Shown here: positions 11,151-24,500 of the stretch, one piece after another | Position numbering within the stretch: position 1 is the stretch's first letter | Layout of the letters: every line of letters starts with the position of its first letter | Assembly: GCA_008508345.1 (NCBI GenBank) | Contig: QNGE01000432.1 | Span: 124,001 to 188,000 of the forward strand | Length of the DNA: 64,000 nucleotides | Direction: 5' to 3' | Origin: Paragonimus westermani | Lineage: Eukaryota > Platyhelminthes > Trematoda > Plagiorchiida > Troglotrematidae | Translations under genes and position numbers: made by a program | The notes under the pieces: generated by a model | Told to the model about the DNA's origin: nothing | The model's input: the letters and a program-made list of their open reading frames with translations, nothing else | Databases searched by the model: none

Positions 11151-14100
11151 GGAATGTTTTGTATGTTGGACGATCAGACCGCGCTCCCAGTGTTTTCTTT
11201 CGTACTGATGAAAACGCCACCCATCAGGGCGGAGTTACTCGCCCCTAACAAAATCTTACATCTCGTCATCTCACATGCCACACAGTCGCTGAGTGGCCAA
11301 ATGTATCATTAACCAAAAGTGACTATTCAGTGGACATTATTTTAATGTATGTGAAAGCTAATTGAACTCAGGTTGTAGGTTTCACTGACAATTAGAAAGC
11401 GCTATCATGTTCCGCTAGGTATGCGGACCAGGATTCGTGACTGCTTGATTAGTTCAAGCTTCTTCTTAGAGGGATTTTGTGAATGGTTACAAAGTATTTG
11501 TATGATTCCAATGGAAATTTCTCGGTTTCTTGTTTAAAAGCGTTTCTAATCATGAATAATCACTGAATACATTAAAGTTGTAACCCTTTTTATTGTGCAT
11601 ACTAATGATTTTGCGCGGACTAGATAAAGAGGCTGTCTGTCAAAAGAACAACTTGTCACAAATAATTTTCCCTACCTCAGTGTGTGTGCAGTGGTTAATT
11701 CTCCCGAACGTTTCTGTGTGTTCGATGAATAATTGTTTACCCCAGACTGACTATTCACTCAGATGTACGACGCGGCTAGGACATCATCAAATGATAACCA
11801 GACGCAAACAGTTGGTCTGTGCAGATAGTTTCTCACTTGTGGACGAACTCTTCTTCCAGTCTCCGACTCAAACTGAACTTAGGTGATTTCCACTACAACT
11901 ATTTACTAATTAACCATGCCAAATGTCTAGCTTGTTTAAAAGGCACACAATTCAACACTGGTGATAAAGCGCAAAAGTCACCTTACTCAAAATCGAAGTC
12001 AACGACGAAGACATCACATCTGTGCACCCAGAAAATTCTTCAGTGAAACTCTTTTTATCATACTACGATGAAGCAGCCATCTCCAAGTTATACACACACC
12101 CGCCCATTAATTGACAATGTGTTGGATGTTAAATGCAGCTGGAGAAGAATTTTGAAAAACCTTCAAAGTATTTGGAATTGTGGCTACAAGTTTTTCTTTG
12201 ATAGCGCAGACTTTTGTGATAAACATTAACGGATAATCGCTTGGTCACGCCTGTGCATTTTAACCACTTCTCATTATGCGCAGTCTCGAATTTAGGCCGC
12301 ACCGCAACCCTTTTATTCCTGAGATCTTGGCTTATCGACTGTCTGGACACATATCATCTCCTCTGTACAAAGCGATCCACGCTTGTCATCCGTGATCATG
12401 TTGTGAGACTGCGTCCGCGAAATCGTCAGATTGTTGTGTTCACCGTGCATGCTTTATTCAGCCAAACCATGTTTTGGAACGAACGCCGTAGAAGCGGGTC
12501 CCTTTCATAAATAAACCCAAATATTGGGTCAGAACGTTGCTCAAATCTGTCAAAGAAACTGAAATAATAAAACAACCCGTAGATTCAACTGAATTCCTTT
12601 GAACCCTAATTTGACATTGTGTGCAACCTATTCTCATCTTCAGAAATGTGTCTTTCAGCATGGATAGTTTTCTAACTTCAAACAAAACTCAAACGCGTGT
12701 TCACAACAGGACGACACCCGCTTCGTTTGCCTGAAGAGAAAAAAACATCACGAAATAAGGGTTTTGAATAATAAACACCTACGCCTATTAGCTAGTTCAA
12801 ACAAACTGTGTAAAACTAGCGTATTTTCTTCCGATAATTCCTGTAACTGAAGAAACGTATCAGAGGAAGAGGAACGGCTATCAAGGTTACAGCTGGATTT
12901 ATCAGAATACGAGCTGTCTCATAAAGTAAAACTGGTTTCCTAACGTCGCCCACCATGTATTATATGATAGCTTCTTATAATCACCGCGAATCAGTCGACA
13001 TGCTGATCGTTGAGGCGTGATCTAGTCAAAATACTCCTAACTCATTTTTCATTCACCCGCGGTTTCACACAAAGGAAACTATTAAATACTAGTTATCATC
13101 TGTCAATAGTTTACGATATCACACAAGTTTAATCATGAGAAAATTCACTACTTTTGATGCGCAATCCGACAATCTCACGCAGTCACTGTTTAGGGTTAGT
13201 AAAAGACAAACAGGACACACACTGACTTGATCGACTTTCTTTCTGAGAAGCACTAAGTTTGATGTGGATAATTCAATTATATCACTCATTTAATCCGGAA
13301 AAGTTAGTCCTCTTTCGTTTATGAATATCCACGAGAACCCAAGGAAAAAAAACATAAAGCTAATTTAAACATCTTTCAATCAAGACTTCCAGGTATTAAT
13401 TCGTATTCGGGCTTAAAATATGAGCTATATCACACTTAAATGTAGCATATAGTGGTAGAGGACTCTACTGTTGGGTTTAACGTGGGTTAACGTAGATTCG
13501 AAATTGCCACTCTCTCGAGTCCTAGCTGAATTACAGTACCACAACAGAACGCTGATACAAGCTTGTGTAGATCACGTATGGTATGTTGGTTGCGAGCAGA
13601 CTTTCTTCAGCTGAAACCCCGGTTGATTGAACAATCCGCAGGCCGGGCGTATACTGCCAATATGTGCATTTTTTGAGTAAATTTCTGTGTGCTGCAGCAA
13701 AAGCCCCGTTATTTTCACGACAGCACATTGCGTTGTATTTTATAGAAAAATACTTCTTCAAATATCACTCCTTCTTCAGTGAGCTACCGTAATTGTTGTT
13801 TCACAGTTTGACCTGGCACATATCATCGTCATAAGCAAAGTTAATGCTGTCTAGCCTGTTGTAGATGCTTACAAATTATGTGTGATATTAAACAGACTTT
13901 CACCTGTTTTATTGTGTACGCTCAAAACTGAACCCACACTGAGTACTTCATCGAATTGTTCCTGTCGCCCTTAAAGAATATGAAATAAACTATACATCTC
14001 TCAACGATGATCGTGAGTGATTATAAAATACGTACTATTAGTCGTGAGAGCAGATGGCCCAATGACTAACGCTGCGAAATTAGGACATACAAATTTGTTT

Positions 14101-16371
14101 AGATAAATGCCCGTTTAAAAATCTCCATAAATAAGGAGGCCACATTCAGCTTTTGGTAATGTCCAATCCTGAGTAGCTCGACATTCTGAAATATGAGTGC
14201 AAATGTCAAGCTTTTCAAATAAAAATTTCGAAGCTGACTTTAACTTATTTTAGTGGCAATAGAATTTTTATCCATTCGCAACATGACAACGTAATTAACT
14301 CCATAATGCACTTCAGGTAATTTTATAGAGTTCCGTAAAAGTTAAGTGACCCTAATGGGAGACAAATTGCAGAACTGACAGCTTGTTAGTATTTATTCGA
14401 CCCGCCGTTCATGTTCAAGATATACGAGATAACCAGTACATCATGACGGTGTACCAGAACCTTCGTGTATTTCTTGCAGATTCACAAACAGCTCTCCGTG
14501 AATCTGCGACTCATGTGAACGTAACAAAACTAAGTCTCCATGCTTTCTTTTCATATGTTGTTTTCTTTGCGTTCCGTTAAATTTACTTTGCTTGTTTTTG
14601 GGTTTTATCTTTCAGCACCGATGAGCGAATAAGAAATGCGGTTGTTTGACGTTTATCTTGTTCTGAGCTCAGTAATACAAATAACCACGGTTTAAAATGG
14701 TTTGTTTTATTACCAAATTTCTAAGTTGTACTGCAGAAATCCAACCATCTCTGCTACTGTTAACACATAGAATGCTGTGTCAACCGCACTACCGGGTGGA
14801 AAAATGTATTCCGATCCTACTTCCTGGAAAGCGACAGTAGTGTAACATCGTCCGAACCCACTTAGTAGCATTCTATAAAACATGGTTATTCTCTGATTTT
14901 CTAGTGTTTATAAAGACCGATGGTATGGTAATCATGTGGAATTGGTACAAGGAGCAAATTTATAGTCATTTTTTATTAGATACTACAAATTCTACTTGAC
15001 AGATCAACTGTATTACAAAAGGTTATCCAAGAACACGCAGGCGTTTCGGCTTACCCAATATGTGATATCAAACACACATTTTCCGCTTAAAATCTGACCT
15101 GTGACTTTGTTGGAGGGAACATATACAAACTTAGTTTTTCAGAGCTTTTGCCGGTTATTCTTCAAATAAGTCATACTGCTCGTGAATATCCAAAATAAAA
15201 GTTTATTCTTTCACTGAAAAATATTCACATTTATTGATCATCAAAGCCAATCGAACCTTCACTAATTGTGCGGATGAGTAATAATTTTATATCGATATCT
15301 TTTGAATCAACCTTTATTGCTGGAACATTAAAACAATATCAGAATAATAGATGTTGTTAAACTCCGCTCCTGTTACCCCGTTCTTCCATGCTAACGCCAC
15401 ACTCCATACACTTATATTCTGTATAAATAGAATCCAAGAAGAGAACTATAGGGAAAAAACGTGGGTGAACACATCCACAGATGCATCTGAGAATGAAAGA
15501 AACGCATCAAACAGAACTTACCAAATTATAATGATTAACGACAGTGGTCACTACTCGTATTCTCGAAGGTGACTACCGTAATAACAAGAGTGGTGTTTGA
15601 AAATCACCTCGTGGTTTAGCAATAATCAGTTCAAGAAAAAGCATCAACAGGTGCTACAAGAAAACTGTACATGGAATTCATGTGTCACGTCTACTTTGGA
15701 CTAACGGTGACAATCACTTTCTGATAAAAAGCTTCGTGCACATGAAAAGCTTTGGCAAGTTATGTAAGTCAGTTGTGGCTTAGTAGTGAAAGTCTTGCTG
15801 CCCCAATCCGAGACAATCGTATTTACTGCATGCCGAAAAATTTCCAGAATGCCGTGAACACCTATTTAAGCATGCTTTGAGTTTTCTTTCCATAGGCTGT
15901 TCCCAATAAAACGTCTACGGTGATCTAGATCTGTTTAATAACGACACACTAACAAGCGAAGTTCACAAGAAAGTTTGCATGCTGTGATCTTAAGTCATTC
16001 AAAGTTCATGTGACTGAACTCGCCGAATTCCAGTCTCACCGTAAGAGATAGTTAACACTCCCATAATTTTAACCGGCTCATTTTGCAGAACATAACTTTT
16101 AGCGGTGAAGGAGCATTTGTTGCGAAAAAATCATATCAGTTAGTACGTGACTTCAACTTCTAGTTCCTTCTTCTTCCACAGTTGAACTAAAGTTGTATCC
16201 GCACGATGAAACAAGGTTAAAATTCCGATAGAACGAACACATGAAGTACTAAACAGATTGAGTAAGAAAGAGAGTTTATTCTAGCCATAACATTAGAAAA
16301 AAGGAGTTGGCCAAGTTTGATGTTTAAACCAAGTGATGTGTGATTTTCATGGATAGTTCCAAACAGTAAGA
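11151..16371. other. Intergenic, no supported feature
   Basis: Several short open frames occur (97 codons at 11593-11886; 89 codons at 12241-12510), with no recognisable domain. The 12.24-12.51 kb stretch is somewhat richer in CpG than its surroundings, but no family could be named. No RNA gene or repeat was recognised. Confidence 0.45.
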
Positions 16372-16715
16372 GTTCTTCTTCCCAAGTTGAACACTACTCA
16401 CATTTGACCACAGCCTTCTCATTCAGATGGACTTTCCAGCCAGCATCTTTCGAAAAAAAGCACTAGACTCGAGTTTTGCTCTCATTAGAGCTAGTCAGTA
16501 GTGCATACCATTACCACGGCCAGCATTTGAACTCCAGCCACGCGTTCATGAGGCAACCGTGTTGACCACTGTACCAATGACCTCACATTAGGCACGACCC
16601 AATTATCAAATCCGAACGCTCGAGCACTTTTGCTTGTGAGCAATGACCAGGTTGCCCGATCATCTCTGGAGGAGACAGTAACTGTCCTGTTAACTCTAAT
16701 CGATAATCCCGCGAT
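16372..16715 (-). mobile_element. tRNA-derived SINE with hammerhead, near full-length minus copy (copy C)
   Basis: This is a solitary copy running (minus strand) from the 5' motif at 16715 through the leader, A box region (16556-16567), B box (near 16522-16535, GGAGTTCAAATGC), ribozyme (16460-16504) and 3' tail ending near 16372. In the ribozyme, stem I (GCACTA/TAGTGC), stem II and the palindromic stem III are intact. The core has two changes: CTGANGA reads CTGACTA and GAAA reads AAAA. Cleavage activity is therefore not expected. The 78-codon minus ORF here is only the repeat. Confidence 0.88.
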
Positions 16716-19700
16716 AAAAACTTCCAAGAAAGGTGGAAGTTACTGATCTCATTAAACCCGCAGGGCGATATTTTCGTTTTTCATCGCAAATGCAACATCC
16801 TTGACTGTCCATTCAGAAGGTTACCGTGATAAATGAGCTTCTTGCACACAAACCCGCTCTCCAACAACTGATTGGACGTCTTTTGAAGGAAACCTTGGTT
16901 CTCAATATTTACACTTGAGAATCCCTTTCTGTCCCCTCCCCTCGTCTCAAGTTATAATAATCCCCCCACTAGTTTCTTTATCGTTCAAATTGAGAAACAG
17001 TAGTTGATTCCTTATCAGTGGTGATGACACTCCCCAAGCCATAAATCGTTTTTTCGGTTGTTTTTACTTCTGTCTTCAACTAATTATTGCTGCACAGGAA
17101 AAAGGTGTCTTGGTTTCAACACTGCATATATGCATTTTTCAGAATAATCACACAAATCCGTATTACCACTGAAGTGTGTTTTCGAAATTTCGCATAAGTT
17201 TTGTGAGAGGAATAATGCTCAAAAATTGCATAGCCTCCTTCAGGATCCCAGTTTCAAACGCACATAATCTTTGATCCTTCCTATGTGAAACAATACAGGA
17301 TCGCAAGCTTATCTGTGAAAAATTCTTTTCGCGTATAACTAGACATGGTTTTATACTCACGCAACTTCGGGATACACAGTGTACCTTGCTATCCCGAATG
17401 TAGCTCACCTCTACACATTCCGGTCATCCACTATAATGTATAGTGTCTCGTTAAATTTCTGTTAGCGGTCGTCTGAATTGCAAACGTGCACTTTGTATGC
17501 CTTCGTTGGTTGTCGCCCCAGGTTCAGACTTGTACCTGAAACGACCACTTTTGATTTGGCTGACACTGGTTTAAATTAGGCACATAGTCCAACCACAAAC
17601 GTACATATCTTACATCCGCTCTCAGTTAGAAATATATGTGAAAACCTCTTGGAACGTCACTTCTGAACAACTGTCAACAAAAGGCATCCGTGTGCAGTTG
17701 CTACTCAATCTGTCATATTCTGAGCGCTAAATAATCAATTCAAAAGTAGCAATCCCAGCAAGCGTGAATATCTGAATTGTAAATATGGTAGTTCTGAGAG
17801 CATAATCCCATGAATAACTCGAAACCGTGGTTGTCTCAATAAACCAACAATTCTGTGTGATTAGTTTTCACAGGGATGGGGTTTTTGTGTGGCAATCATA
17901 TGGACATTTTCTAGAATGTTTGAGTTGTAATCACGGAATTTTGAATTATGTGACCCATCAACACTACACACACTGCAAAACCGGATGACTTCAGCTTGAG
18001 AAGGTAGAAAAACGGCCACTCATGTCATTTGAAGTTCGTTTAAGGGGGGCTGCAGACATTGTGAAATAACAACCAAAAGCAGACACTTAAATGATATGGA
18101 TGTGTAACTATGGATAGCTAGCAGGGGTTTTCAATTTATCGTCGTTGTTGTTTCAACGTACCAAAACTCCGGGTCACAATACCTAAGTGGATACTGTATT
18201 GCCCTTCCTGGATACGTCAAGCTAATATGCGCAGATCACGGAGACAGCGGCCAAAAACTTCATGTTCAAGTGAACAAACGCAACGAGCGACAAAAATTCA
18301 GGTTGGATGCTTAAGGTCCTAATATAACAAGGGCTCATTCGGTCGGCACCACAGGTGTTGCGGCTCTGGGGAATTTTCCTGCATTTCATGTGAATCACCG
18401 CACAGTATTTATAAAGTGGTCACAATTTTATAAACAGTCATCCTAATTCATCTGCGTCCAAACTTTCATTTAACGTTACTTGGGATCATAGAATTTATTA
18501 CCTATCTTCTTTAAAGTTATGTGATTTCAATCAAGAAGTTAGTACACGAAACGAAGACATTCAGCATCCACGCTTTTAAATGCAACACTTAGGTTTTAAA
18601 TACAGTGTAAGTTTACGTTCGAAACACCTCCGTCACAATACTCTATGGTCTACATTATGTGAATCAGATTAAACTTCAACGCATTCTAATCCCTCGTGTA
18701 CAATTATGCCTACTTAATTCAAGGATTTGCCATGGAATTATGTAAGTTCCTTTTCGAGATCCATTATTCAAAAGCTATCTTAGTCACAGTCTCAACTTGA
18801 TTTCGTACACACCTTTTGTTTACCTCCTTGATGTAACCCCCTGTGATATTGTTTCAGAATGCGATGGAATAACCTAGTGGTGGAACTGTGTAAACGAGCT
18901 TTTCCGTTTACCATGACTGCGCCGGAAGGTTTTATGACTGACTGTACACACTTCAGTATCTTGAGCTGTAATCATCGAGAAAAAAAACGTAGATTCTCAA
19001 CATCGTCTATAAAAACAGTATCAACCAATTACATAAAGAATGGACGTGCCTTTTTGCTGGTTATGCGACTTTGTCAGTCAGTTTTAGACAATCTGAACTT
19101 TAAACTCATAAGGTCGCAGATTCCAACAGATCCTATCGTTGTGCAACAACCTCTTTAAAAGCTGCAATAGGATTGTTTTGAGCAAAACTCACGAATACAA
19201 AAATCAGCCTGTCAGTCGCAAAGGCCACGGTCAATCATTGTCAAAAACGACAGCAAACTGACATGTCAACACCGCGCCCAATCCGGATGTCTTGGTGGTA
19301 TGTCATCGGATTAGGCAATATCAAACATCGAAGCAAAATGAGTTGTTGAAATGCGTCGCTCGTTAAAGCGAGCGAGCTATAGGCACAGCTGAGGGGCCGG
19401 CACCAGTTGTAATTCTTCGTTCCCCTGAAGCGTCGTATCTATAAAATAACCAGCGAAGATTTAATAAAATTGAATTTCCCCCTAAGTCACAATGTCTCCT
19501 TCGATTCCTCCGGAAGGCGGCGAATTTTTAGCGGAAACCGTTTGTGACAATGGATACTTTGTACGTAGTTTGAAGCTTATCTAAACCTAACTGAGAAAGT
19601 CCTAAGTATGAGTGAAGCGGTTTGCTTCATTTATCGCAACCCGAAACGTACCATACTTTCACTGTTGCAACGTATCGTTAAATTAACGCGGCTAACAATT

Positions 19701-20839
19701 ACTCATATATATATACCGTAATGGTTTGTTTTATTGGTCAGCCGCCACGGCGTTTGCCTAATTTCAATGTTTAAGGGCGAGGCAAGTAACTGACCTAAAG
19801 ACGATCATGCGTGTATAGTTGTAAATGTACAGGCAACGTTTAGCGGTATCGTAGTATTCACTAAACAGAATTATTTTAACAGTGAATGTTGACAATGTTC
19901 CAACAAAACCCCCCGTGTACAAATGGTGACCTATGGTAGATTTGTCCGAAGTAGCAGAAGGAAAGAGTTGAAGACGGACACCTTTGGAAAGCTGAAACAC
20001 GATTTATTCATGACTACCTATACAACTTGATCCGCGCTCACAATTTTCCAGAAGGATTTCACAACTGTTAGATCATACAATCCGCTTAAATAGCTAAGTC
20101 TCCACTAGGTTGTAGTTTCTTGGTGGCTGACATATTGTCGATCTCAATCATACCGGAATTCCGTGGGAACTATTAAATCCTAATATGGGCGCTAATGTCC
20201 AAAGGAGAAAAGTAGAGATAATTTGAACCCAGTATAAATTAATCTTCCGTTAAAACCAGTAACTATCCCTGTAGAAATTGTATCTCAAAGCAAGGAACAG
20301 GAATCCATTCAGTACACCACTGGACCAAATCAAGGGGCAAATTGGAGACAGTGTGTCTGTGACTACTTGCTCGTGCAGAACAGTTATGTCGTTGCGGTCA
20401 TTTCAACAACATTTGTTACTGTGTAACCCGTACGAGCACAAATATTAAATTAGGTGTAAGAGTAAGCAGCCTCTGGCACCTATTTAGTCTACTCAAATAA
20501 ATATACGCACGAATCTTACGTAAATATAGTGAGAAATACGAGTGCCATATTCCTGTCCATTTACGCGTTCTTACGTAAACATTAACTTGAAAGTGTGTGA
20601 GGAGGAAGACAAAAAATGAGCTTCTTTTTATAACTGGTGAATAGCGGGGACTTCCGGTTCCCAAGTACACTGAACACTGTTGACAAGTGATCGAAGCTAT
20701 CGCATCCCCTTAGATTTTGCTGTCAATCACTAGTTTATACGTGACTACCACGCTAACAGTTGCTCTTCACGAATTGGTGGAAGAGAGCGGGGACCTAGAG
20801 TGAAACATGGATAGACATTAACTGAATAATCGACTTTTC
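16716..20839. other. Intergenic, no supported gene
   Basis: A 99-codon frame at 18859-19158 is preceded by TTGTTTCAG, which looks like a 3' splice site, but the protein shows no motif. A perfect 7-bp hairpin (TCGCTCG/CGAGCGA, 6-base loop) lies at 19356-19375 in a slightly GC-richer patch. An ATATAT run lies near 19706. Nothing firmer is visible. Confidence 0.4.
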
Positions 20840-21500
20840 GGCACCCCAAGGATGTGCATGCTTCTGTTCGCAAACGAAAGCGTGCTGCTTGTGCATAGTT
20901 AAGACGAACGTCATCGAATGACCACAGCCTTCGTGACCACAACCTTGAGCTTTGGATTGAATATCACTACAGGTAGAATATTCTTCTTCTGTCGAGATTT
21001 CCAGGGCGGAGGTGCTGTACTCGCACATACGCCTGAAACTCACATCAACGGGGACGTTATCGGCTGTGTCCACAGGTCGCGAGTTAAGAGTCCGTGTGGC
21101 AAAGTCTAGTGTTCCTCTTGGGTGAATGACAACCTCAAGATGGTCATTAGGCTGTGCATCTACCACGCAATGGTGCTCTCTATGTTGCTGTGCGGCAGGA
21201 AATCTTGGATAGTGCGCCAGTGGAACAAGCGCTCTTTGAGCTGTTACCGTTTATAGTGTCCGAGGCGCATCCTGGGTATTCGGCGTTCGGACATGGTTCT
21301 AACCACTGAGGTACTGCGCGAGTGGACAAGGACAGGGTGGAGGGCGTGCTGGTGTCCAATCAGTCTGAGTGGTATGCCACGTTTGTCAGATGGACAGTGA
21401 TCGTGCTCTAAAGAAGCTACTGTAGAGATATCTGAAGTCAGATGGACGAAATCTTGGTCGCCAAAAACTGAAATACCAGGATGTTATTCACGTAAGTCTT
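20840..21500 (+). pseudogene. Non-LTR retrotransposon (RTE-type) reverse transcriptase 3' fragment
   Basis: Translation on the plus strand gives MLLFANESVLLVHS at 20858-20900, which matches the RT catalytic C motif (usually F/Y-A-D-D) followed by a hydrophobic strand. Then come SFGLNI and, after a frameshift, IYHAMVLSMLLCGRKSW at 21150-21200 and CPRRILGIRRSDMV at 21256-21297. These are the typical C-terminal blocks of RTE-like LINE RTs (VLLYGCETW and RRILGIRWSD types). The second catalytic Asp pair is lost (FANE, 20867-20878), in-frame stops occur (for example TAG near 21253), and the start is truncated. It is a dead 5'-truncated copy. The minus-strand 123-codon ORF over it is a shadow. Confidence 0.82.
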
Positions 21501-24500
21501 TTGCGTTGTTACATTGATTTTAAACGTTGAGAAGATTCGGTGTTAAACTTGACGGTCTGGATTAAGATGACCCACGCGAACGTCCGAAATTTCAATGGGC
21601 GACTATTTCGCGGCCGGAAACAGCAGCGCGTGTTATTCGAGGCAACCGTTGATGCCATAGGTCGTAGAGATGTAGCCGCGTGGTGTCGCGATGCTCGCAG
21701 TTGTAAATGCGCTGGCTGCTTCGGATTATCAGATCACCAACGTACTTATAGTACATCGTCGATGAAGAGACAGCTAGTACGGTAAAGTGATGTCGGTTAT
21801 ACTGGTACTATCCATTTTCTCTACATTTGTTCGCATTGGCCAACGACCACAACCGTTTGGGAACACACCCGCTTCTACTTTCCCAAACTCCGGTGTCTGT
21901 AGCCATCTACCCTTCGTTTTCTTTAGCTGTTTGGTGTACTGCATTGTGCAAGTTTTGTCTTTTTTTTCAGCCCAACCATGAATTTCTTTCTTCCTCCTTA
22001 TCCTACCTGGAATGCACTAACGTGGGCTTCAATACTGAAATATTTCTTACGTTATATTTTCAAAACTTTTCTTGCCAATTTCCATCTAACCGTTATGCTC
22101 TCTCTTTGTTCTGGAAAGTTAGAGGTTTCAGTTTCGGGGTCTCATACCTTCGAGTTCAAACAATATACGCGGTGTGTGACTGAAACATGAAGTGGTGCAG
22201 TGCAATCCGTTTGCGGTGGTGATTCGGCACAGGCGTCCTTTGGCTTTGGTCATTGTGACAGGCTAACCTGAACCGGTTGTCGTCTATCACGTTTGACCCC
22301 ATTTAGAATTGTTATGCGTTTTGATCGCCTCGCCCTGAAACCACTGTTTCTTACAGACTTAATGGCTGGCCTGTTGACGAATTATAAATCAAGCTGATTT
22401 GCCATGACATTATTTATTTTTATTCCAGAGATTTCGAAAGTCTGATTTCAAGCCTGGTATTTGTGATATACTCACCACAGCTTACCTGAAATCAGTCGAT
22501 TTTTAACGCGTCAGTGTGGATGTCTTGTTCACCAGTGATAGCAGTTTGAGAGACCATTAAGGATAAAACTTGTGTTGTACACAACAGTAAGTCTTTTGTC
22601 GTCGGACATCTGAAAACGCATGTTGCTCTAGCGAAATTATGCTGAAGCGATAGTATAAATAATTAATGTCAGTTAGTTTTTTCTACAATGAGCTATAAGT
22701 GTACGCATATTCGTAATCACGTCACCAGAGTTCAACAGGCCCGTCATTACCTTGAGCAAAGTGATGACTTAACATGACGTTTCGGTTGCGGTGACGAGAC
22801 AAACAAAGTATCGAAATGCCGAAATGCATCGTTAAACGTCATGCAACTGGCAGACCTGGAGTTCTACGAAGCAAATCACTCAACTGATCTGAGCTGGAAA
22901 CTAAAAAGCTTTGCTTTTGGGTGCTTTTGGGGAGCAGAAGAAACCAACAGGATGCGAGTGGAAGAGCTTCCGTTCTCATGCGTCGAATTCAGAGCGCTCC
23001 TGCTGCAACGTAGAATTTGTGAGAGTAAACAACAATTACTAGTAAGTGTTCCGCAAAAAGTTTTACGTGATGCAAAAACATTACACTTGCTGAACTGCAT
23101 TTCGCCTACTACGTAAATGCTGCTATAGCTGGTTAGCCGCTTAAATCAACCAGCCTTGACTTCGTGTGTATAAAAGAAATCCACTTTTTTTTCAAACTGG
23201 GAGCAAGGCATATCAACCGGAGCTAATACTGTTGTATAACTCAAAATGTTACAGGTAATAGTCGTATGTGATAAAACATCTGGTTGAAAGTGGATGTAAA
23301 TGAATCAGGCGGTATAACTATTAATGTAAACATAATTATTTACTATCACACGGCATATATTTGCATGTTACGTCTATTCTTATTGTGTGAATAAGATGCA
23401 GCTGATATACTCCAAACCTTTTAGTCAAAATTCAGAGAACTATTTTCAAGTTGATGCAGTATACCTGGGGCGCAGAAAGTTCCTAACTGACCGTGATGAT
23501 AGCTGCTCTGATACTCTGAATTGCACCCTGTGGGACTTTACCCCGGAGTATGGTTCTTTCAGAATCTGAAGATTACTACTACTTTCGATACCTTCTTCTG
23601 GATGCATTTTACGGTCACCCATGACGACAAAATACAGCCAAACTGAAATGTCTAGCTGTTATTAAATTTTATTGCCGGTGGAGTTTACGTCACAGGATGT
23701 TCTTTAGTACAATTGACACTCGGAAAATATCTTCATGCTCACAAGATGGATCATGATCATTTGAGACGGCGAGTAAATTTTAAAGGTGAGAGATGAAATT
23801 GCCATCAAATTCACGAAGGTTGTGTAGATTTTACTAATACTCTGTTAAGAAGTCATAAAGAGCTGGGCATCGGTTGCTGGCATACACTTAATTTCACTAT
23901 ACGAACAACTGGACTCCCAAACAGGCTGATTTTTCATTGATAGAACCAGAGTAACAAGCAGCATCTGATGTGTACGAAAGATATGCTGCTAACCACATTG
24001 CGAAGGATGGGGGCAAGTTTCGTATAGTAAAACATCTTTTTAGATGTTGACGTTTCGTGTTCTCTGTTCTCACAGATTTAGTGACCACCAAAAGTCTACG
24101 CGCATATTTGGCCATCAAAGAAGGAAAAGTGAAGTCTCCAGAGACTGATCAACTTAGCCCTTGAGCAATGAACGTAAGGACAAATTTTCAAGTGAATAAT
24201 TTTCACGTCAAGTGTGATTAAATTATGCATGAAAAACCGCGACATAGTTATATGGTTGTGTGTACGGCAGACTACAAAGATTATGTATATATAGGGAAAT
24301 CTGACTGGAGTCTATGTATGTGCGTGTGTGTAGATGGGAATAGGTTGAAAATTGCACGCACTAATCTCTTTATTTTCCCATTCATAGGACAGTTTGTCCC
24401 CGAATCGCAGGCGACAAGAGGACACGAATAATGCAGTGTGAGTCCGGCCTAACGCAAATGAGCAAACGCTGCGGCAATTGGACAGGCCACTGGCTGTTCA

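Noticed and set aside
13190..13196. TTAGGGTTAG-like telomere word
   Set aside because: A single occurrence, not a tandem array.
16720..16740. Target-site duplication of single SINE copy C
   Set aside because: Only TTCCAA is shared by the two flanks. That is too short and not positioned at the element ends.
20795..21166. 123-codon minus-strand ORF
   Set aside because: It is the shadow of the plus-strand non-LTR RT fragment, whose motifs are clear.
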